Shown: piece after piece, positions 59,115-64,000 of the stretch
How the letters are laid out: each line of letters starts with the position of its first letter
How positions within the stretch are numbered: the stretch's first letter is position 1
Source: Pseudanabaena galeata CCNP1313
GTDB taxonomy: Bacteria > Cyanobacteriota > Cyanobacteriia > Pseudanabaenales > Pseudanabaenaceae
Direction of reading: 5' to 3'
Length of the DNA stretch: 64,000 nucleotides
Assembly: GCF_029910235.1 (NCBI RefSeq)
Contig: NZ_CP112874.1
Location: 3,472,001 to 3,536,000 of the forward strand
Translations under genes and position numbers: made by a program
Notes under the pieces: model-generated
Database searches by the model: none
What the model was told of the DNA's origin: nothing
What the model saw: the letters and a program-made list of their open reading frames with translations, nothing else

Positions 59115-61280
59115 GTGAGACCAGAAGAGTCATCCACTCTTGAGATCAAAGAGATGCTTCATCACGTACTTACGGTTGAAGATCCACAAGGTTTTCGCAA
59201 TTTTCTCTTGAATAATATGACCTATTCTTTGGGACGAAGCTTGGGTAATTCAATAATTCTGCGGTCTAATCTTGTATCTCGCCAACATGCAACTTTGTTA
59301 GCGGTAACCTCAAAGAAGTCTTCATGCTTTTTCCGAATAATTGACGGCAGTATAGATGGAAAACGTAGTACGAATGGGATTTTAATTAACGGTCGAAAGA
59401 GATTTTCGCATATATTATCCCATGGTGATGAAATTCTATTTAGTAAGGATACTAAGGCGGTGTTTCAGGTAATCAGTGCGATTACTAATATTCCCAAAAT
59501 CAATATTTCTCAAAATCAGATTACTAAAAGCAGCTATCCTCATCTAAATAATCAACCCTTTGATGAGACTGAACTGTTTCGGTTTTCTCCTTTACAGTCT
59601 ATTCTTGATCAAGATTTATCAGCGCATGTTCATAAGACTGTAAATCAATTCATTTCATCACCTGAGTTAAACCCGCAACCAATTATTGAGTTAAATCTCG
59701 TTGGCAAAATCTTATATCTTAATCCTGCGGCGTTGACTCAATTTCCTGATCTTGAAGAGAAGAGAATTCGCCATCCTTTGCTGCAAGAACTGTTAGTGCA
59801 GTTAGTGACATTGGTTAATCCTGTCAGCCAATTTTTTGTGCGAGAGGCGATGATCGATGACAAGGTATTTGAAGAAATTATCTATTTTATGCCTTGGAAT
59901 GAGGTCATTCGTATCCACATAGCTGATGTGACTAAACAAAGACAAGCAGAAGCGATTATTGCTTATCAAAGTCATCATGACACATTAACAGGGCTACCAA
60001 ACCGAAAATATTTGCATGAACATTTGGTTGAAGTTATCAACAAGTTAGAAGATAAAGAGCAGCAATTTTCAGTTTTATTTTTGGATATCGATCGCTTTAA
60101 GTTAATAAATGATTCTCTAGGACATAGCGTTGGTGATTTGTTGCTAAAAGCTGTGAGCGATCGCCTCAAGAGTTTGCTGAAGCAGGGTGATTTAATGGTG
60201 CGTTGGGGTGCTGATGAATTTGCGATCGTGGCTATGGAGATTCATTCTACGGATGCCGTTGTTCAATTTGCTGAAGCCATGATTCAGTCTTTGACTTTAC
60301 CTTTTAATTGTGGTGGTCATGAACTCCATATCACTACCTGTATTGGTGCAAGTATTTATCCAGATCATCATACTGAAGTTGAGGGTCTAATTCGGAATGC
60401 AGATATGGCTATGTATCGGGCTAAAGCTGAAGGACAGAATAGTTTTCAGTTCTATGTTCCGAATATGCAGGAGCAGAGTTTTCAGCGCTTGTCCATGGAA
60501 AACAATCTGCGAAGAGCGCTAGAAAACAACGAATTACTTACCTATTATCAACCTCAAATCGATCTTTGCACTGGCAAAATTGTGGGCTTGGAAGTATTGC
60601 TGCGTTGGAAACATGTTTCTTTAGGGTCGATTCCACCGAGTCAATTTATTCCCCTTGCCGAAGAAACAGGGCTAATTACGGCGATCGGATCTTGGGTATT
60701 GCGACAAACTTGCTTACAGGCGATCGCATGGCAAAATATGGGTTTACCGCCGATTCAAGTTGGTGTAAATTTGTCGATCAAGCAACTTCAGCAAAAGGAC
60801 TTTCTATCTTGTTTACAACAAATTCTTGAAGAAACAAATCTTGATCCGCATTTTCTAGAACTAGAAATTACTGAAGGGATCATGATGGATAATGTGGAAG
60901 AAAAAATTATCTTGTTAAATGAATTCCGTCAGATGGGCATTCAGTTGTCAATTGATGATTTTGGAACTGGTTACTCGGCTCTAAGTTATTTGAAAAATTT
61001 GCCCATTGATACGCTAAAAATTGACCGTATTTTTATTGAATACGTTACTCACAGCGCACACGATCGCACAATTGTCGCTTCGATTATTAATTTAGCCCAT
61101 AGTTTAAATTTGAATGTGATTGCTGAAGGTGTGGAAACGATAGAGCAGGTGGATATATTGCGATCGCTTGGCTGCGATCAGATCCAAGGTTATTTTTTCT
61201 ATAAAGCTTTGCCAGCAGACGAAATTGAGGTTTTGTTAAGGGCGCAAGGTGTAACTAAACCGAATAAAATCGAACCATAA
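59115..61280 (+). CDS. FHA-PAS-GGDEF-EAL protein
   Basis: A 721-residue cytoplasmic signalling protein. An FHA domain comes first (about 15-120: YSLGRSLGNSIILRSNLVSR, QHATLL), then a PAS-like segment (about 180-280). GGDEF has LTGLPNRKYLHEHL, LFLDIDRFKLINDSLGHSVG and RWGADEF where GG(D/E)EF is expected. EAL has LEVLLRWKH, LELEITEGIMMDN and SIDDFGTGYSALSYLKNLPI. The EVL variant is common in active enzymes, so a phosphodiesterase with a weakened cyclase is likely. Start is GTG 59115 with AAAGGA upstream; ATG 59154 is the alternative. Confidence 0.88.
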   Translation: MRPEESSTLEIKEMLHHVLTVEDPQGFRNFLLNNMTYSLGRSLGNSIILRSNLVSRQHATLLAVTSKKSSCFFRIIDGSIDGKRSTNGILINGRKRFSHILSHGDEILFSKDTKAVFQVISAITNIPKINISQNQITKSSYPHLNNQPFDETELFRFSPLQSILDQDLSAHVHKTVNQFISSPELNPQPIIELNLVGKILYLNPAALTQFPDLEEKRIRHPLLQELLVQLVTLVNPVSQFFVREAMIDDKVFEEIIYFMPWNEVIRIHIADVTKQRQAEAIIAYQSHHDTLTGLPNRKYLHEHLVEVINKLEDKEQQFSVLFLDIDRFKLINDSLGHSVGDLLLKAVSDRLKSLLKQGDLMVRWGADEFAIVAMEIHSTDAVVQFAEAMIQSLTLPFNCGGHELHITTCIGASIYPDHHTEVEGLIRNADMAMYRAKAEGQNSFQFYVPNMQEQSFQRLSMENNLRRALENNELLTYYQPQIDLCTGKIVGLEVLLRWKHVSLGSIPPSQFIPLAEETGLITAIGSWVLRQTCLQAIAWQNMGLPPIQVGVNLSIKQLQQKDFLSCLQQILEETNLDPHFLELEITEGIMMDNVEEKIILLNEFRQMGIQLSIDDFGTGYSALSYLKNLPIDTLKIDRIFIEYVTHSAHDRTIVASIINLAHSLNLNVIAEGVETIEQVDILRSLGCDQIQGYFFYKALPADEIEVLLRAQGVTKPNKIEP

Positions 61281-61327
61281 AAAAGAGAAGCGGCGCAATG
61301 CGCCGCTTCTCTTTTTTATGGTTCGAT
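61269..61327. terminator. Palindrome spanning both stops of convergent genes
   Basis: Perfect 28-bp arms 61269-61296 and 61300-61327 with loop AAT. Each arm contains ATC GAA CCA TAA, so both genes end in Ile-Glu-Pro-stop. A-run and T-run flank the GC core, giving a bidirectional terminator. Confidence 0.95.
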
Positions 61328-63085
61328 GCTGAGCCACAATCTTAGGTTTAGCTCTTGGTTGGGTGAAGGATTGGTAATTTGGACTAGATCGAAATGATTA
61401 CAGATGGGAGCTTGTAAAGTAACCTCAACAGTATTTAACAAGTCTTGCTGGAAAGTGGTAACGGTAATCGTTTCACCCGATGTGTAATCACGGAGGCGAT
61501 CGCTAAAGTTTTCTGCCGTGACTCGAATTCCTGCGATCGCGATTACCATGTCACCTGTGCTAAGCCCAGCCTTTTGAGCAGGTGAGCCAAACTCAACCTT
61601 CTCAACTTCCGCAAGCCCATTTTTAGTTTTCAGCGTCATCCCCGTGAAGGGAATGTCTTGGCGAGATGTGCGTAATTCTAGTCCGAAGGGTTCGAGATAA
61701 TAGTTATAGTCCAGTTCTTTTGTACCGTAGAGGTAATCATTCCAGAAATTAGATAGGTCAACACCTGCGACGGTCTCGATGACTTCATGGAGTTCTGCTT
61801 CGCTAAAGCCAATCTCTTCTTTCCCAAAGCGCTCCCACATAATCTGCATGACCCGATCAAGCGATCGCAGATTATTAGTTTTAGAACGAATTAGTAAATC
61901 TAGCAGCAGCGATACTAATTCCCCTTTAAGGTAGTAGGAAATTTGGTTGTTGTGGGTATTTGGATCAGGACGATAGAGCTTAATCCATGTGTCAAAACTA
62001 GAATCATAGAGGGATTGAACATTGCGTCCAAAGGTTGTTTGCAGACGAGTAATGGCTTTGCTGACTAGTTTGAGATAATGCTTAGCATCGTAAAGCCCAG
62101 CCCGAAGCGGGAAAATTTGGTCATAATAACTGGTAGTTCCTTCGCTAAACCAAAGTGAACTAGTGTAATTCTCATTGTCGTAATCAAATTTTTCTAGGGC
62201 TTTAGGACGAATCCGTTTTACATTCCATGTATGGAAAAACTCGTGGGCAACGAGATTCATAAACTGGAGATAGCTCTCTTCTTTGCGAAAGCCTAAACGG
62301 TTGTAGAGCAGGACGGTGCTATTTTTATGCTCTAGTCCGCCAAATCCATTGCTAGTATGAAGAATAAAGTCATAGCGATCGTAGGGTAAGCCTCCAAATA
62401 TTTCCGCCTCCACAGCGACGATCGCTGCCGTATCTTTCACAATACGCTGCATATCTGCATTATGTTGTCCCCAGACGACAAAGCTATGGGGTTTATCCAG
62501 AACTGTGAATTCATAGCGCTGATGCATCCCAATCTCAAAGGGACTATCAACTAAAGTGTCAAAATCCTTGGCATAGAAAGTATGCGTAGCATTCTCAAGT
62601 GCTGGTAAAGCTGTCGCAATTTGCCAATTATCTTTGATCTCGCCAATCTCGACGGTATAGGGTTGTTGCTGATGTTCGGTCACGTACATAAATACGGCTG
62701 CACCAGTCAAAAAGGCATGGGTGCGATCGATATGATTAGTACGGACGGTTAATTCATTGCAGAAGATGCGATAACGAATTTTGATGGTTGAATTAATGAT
62801 CGAATTATTGGGATGATCGCTATTAATTGCACATTTCACCTGCCAATGGTTTTTACTGATTTTTTGCCACGAGAGAGGAGTTCCCGACGCATCAGTTGCC
62901 TCAAAATCTTGCAGATGTTTGGCATATTCACGCACCAAATAGGAACCAGGTGTCCAGACTGGCAACTTCAGATCGATAAATTCAGCTTGCCAATCAGCGA
63001 TCGCTAGTTCAACTTCTAACAGATGATTTTCTGGCTCTGGAATCGATAGACGGTAGTTAAATTGGCTGCTAGAAAAGTTTTTCAT
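61316..63085 (-). CDS. M61-family metallopeptidase with PDZ domain
   Basis: A 589-residue peptidase of the glycyl aminopeptidase (M61) family. The N-terminal beta-rich domain (about 1-165) precedes the metalloprotease core with HEFFHTWNVKRIRPKALEKF (HExxH) and the downstream Glu in LWFSEGTTSYYDQ. A PDZ domain lies at about 490-565 (EFGSPAQKAGLSTGDMVIAI). No signal peptide is seen, so cytoplasmic. It probably trims peptides with Gly or Ala at the N-terminus. Confidence 0.9.
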   Translation of the reverse strand: MKNFSSSQFNYRLSIPEPENHLLEVELAIADWQAEFIDLKLPVWTPGSYLVREYAKHLQDFEATDASGTPLSWQKISKNHWQVKCAINSDHPNNSIINSTIKIRYRIFCNELTVRTNHIDRTHAFLTGAAVFMYVTEHQQQPYTVEIGEIKDNWQIATALPALENATHTFYAKDFDTLVDSPFEIGMHQRYEFTVLDKPHSFVVWGQHNADMQRIVKDTAAIVAVEAEIFGGLPYDRYDFILHTSNGFGGLEHKNSTVLLYNRLGFRKEESYLQFMNLVAHEFFHTWNVKRIRPKALEKFDYDNENYTSSLWFSEGTTSYYDQIFPLRAGLYDAKHYLKLVSKAITRLQTTFGRNVQSLYDSSFDTWIKLYRPDPNTHNNQISYYLKGELVSLLLDLLIRSKTNNLRSLDRVMQIMWERFGKEEIGFSEAELHEVIETVAGVDLSNFWNDYLYGTKELDYNYYLEPFGLELRTSRQDIPFTGMTLKTKNGLAEVEKVEFGSPAQKAGLSTGDMVIAIAGIRVTAENFSDRLRDYTSGETITVTTFQQDLLNTVEVTLQAPICNHFDLVQITNPSPNQELNLRLWLSIEP

Positions 63086-63107
63086 GGGTTTTTAATTTAT
63101 CGTTAGC

Positions 63108-63132
63108 ATAGTCGGCGCTTTGCGCCGACTAT
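63108..63132 (-). terminator. Hairpin overlapping the deaminase stop
   Basis: ATAGTCGGCGC-TTT-GCGCCGACTAT, perfect; the right arm includes the TAG stop (complement 63129-63131). Confidence 0.75.
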
Positions 63133-64000
63133 ATCAAATCATCAAGTTCTGCATAGTCGGGCAAAGTTGTATCGATCGCTATGCCATTTCTAAACACAGT
63201 GCGATCGCCTTGGTGGCGAGAGAGTAACTCATTATAGCTACGTGCTTTAAATAGAACCAAATCCGCAACTTGTCCAATTCCAATCTTACCAACATCAGAT
63301 AAGCCCATTAAAGCCGCAGGGCGTGAAGTCACTGACTCGATCCAGTTGTCATAGGGTGTATCTAAATGCGAAATTTTTGTTCCCATGCTGAAAACTTCTA
63401 ATAGATCATGATCGCCAAATCCATAAAAAGGATCGCGGCAATTATCACTGGCTAGGGATACGATCACACCTGCTGCATCAAGTTCCCGCACTAGCGTTAC
63501 CCCACGCCAGCGCGGTGTGCGAGCCGCCACTCGATCTTGTAAATACAGATTGCACATTGGCAAACTAACGATGCCGATATTTGCTTCTTTGATGAGTGCG
63601 ATCGTGGCGTTGGCGGTATCTTCCTCTTGTAATGCCAAACTACAGCAATGACCGCAGACTATTTGCGAACTGAAATTATTTCTTAAACCTGCTTCGGCGA
63701 TATGATGCAAGGTGCGTGACTCAGGGTCATTATTTTCATCGGCATGGAAATCAAGACTGAGGTTCCGTTCGGTAGCCAAGGTCAGAATCCGATCTAAATG
63801 TTGATCTAGTTCTGGAGTCATATGGGCAATGCCACCAAGAATGCAACCTAAGTCAGCGATCGCATCCGCAAATTGTTCTCCTTCCTTAGTTGCAAAATAG
63901 GGGAGTTGCACTAATGACACAGCTTGAAGGGAGATTTTCTCCTTCCATTTTTCGCGCAATTCTTTAAATACTTTAAGGGTTGTCTCAACTTGATGCGGTG
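63129..64000 (-). CDS. Cytosine deaminase-like amidohydrolase (5' end beyond window)
   Basis: The frame is open to the window edge (PHQVETTLKVFKELREKWKE precedes the first internal start), so the N-terminus is missing. Visible motifs are LSLDFHADENNDPESRTLHH (metal/substrate His), SQIVCGHCCSLALQ (GH), SLASDNCRDPFYGFGDHDLL (catalytic Asp, SDN) and GIGQVADLVLFKAR. This is the amidohydrolase subtype of cytosine deaminase. It would turn cytosine into uracil, though related enzymes act on isoguanine or other pyrimidines. Confidence 0.85.
   Translation of the reverse strand, partial: PHQVETTLKVFKELREKWKEKISLQAVSLVQLPYFATKEGEQFADAIADLGCILGGIAHMTPELDQHLDRILTLATERNLSLDFHADENNDPESRTLHHIAEAGLRNNFSSQIVCGHCCSLALQEEDTANATIALIKEANIGIVSLPMCNLYLQDRVAARTPRWRGVTLVRELDAAGVIVSLASDNCRDPFYGFGDHDLLEVFSMGTKISHLDTPYDNWIESVTSRPAALMGLSDVGKIGIGQVADLVLFKARSYNELLSRHQGDRTVFRNGIAIDTTLPDYAELDDLI

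Overview
The window looks like a filamentous cyanobacterium, most likely Pseudanabaena-like (an inference). The palindrome GCGATCGC (HIP1) occurs throughout, and pilB-pilT-pilC, Tab2, DesB, the SmtA/SmtB pair, the DprA-like protein and DUF1574/DUF4359 proteins are typical of cyanobacteria. Genes are short-spaced, and many intergenic gaps carry long, near-perfect hairpins.

Layout. 1-224 is the 3' end of a repetitive, probably exported protein. 380-14300 is an accessory island. It holds an Rpn-type nuclease gene split by an IS701-like element, a PrrC/RloC-like AAA_13 ATPase gene split by an IS30 element, and a dense set of toxin-antitoxin (TA) type modules: HigBA-like, Panacea-XRE (an intact copy and a decayed copy), MazEF, two DUF433-DUF5615 pairs and one PIN-VapC pair. 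HNH and MazF fragments are also present. Both IS insertions are exactly reversible on paper: removing the IS and one target duplication restores a full reading frame. Four near-identical 44-bp repeats bounded by HIP1 sites lie between TA modules.

14300-19950 is a type I secretion operon (PpiC-like isomerase, CNB-C39-like ABC exporter, HlyD), with a MITE-like repeat in both of its gaps. 20400-25750 holds a DprA-like SLOG protein, leuD, a ferredoxin, a degenerate SNase-like protein, a solitary TnpB, a pentapeptide-repeat protein and miaA. 25770-30290 is pilC/pilT/pilB. 30560-41085 holds a DUF1574 protein, the divergent smtB/smtA zinc-response pair, a cysQ-like phosphatase, a DUF4359 protein, obg, tab2, a MASE1-GGDEF cyclase, galT and an HtrA-like protease.

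41432-48040 includes a fermentation cluster, pflB-pflA-adhE, which would convert pyruvate to formate plus acetyl-CoA and on to ethanol under dark anoxic conditions. A pair of inverted heptamer arrays lies between pflA and adhE. 48100-64000 holds lpxA, a hybrid histidine kinase, a TIGR01777 protein, tRNA-Tyr, a CPBP protease, clpS, desB, recQ, an FHA-PAS-GGDEF-EAL protein, an M61 peptidase and a cytosine-deaminase-like gene that runs off the end.

The most unusual feature is the intergenic palindromes. One family has conserved ends (TTAACGTGAGTTCG and its inverse) that enclose two hairpins which differ between loci. At several genes the hairpin arm runs into the coding sequence. In one case two convergent genes share the same last codons because the palindrome spans both stops.
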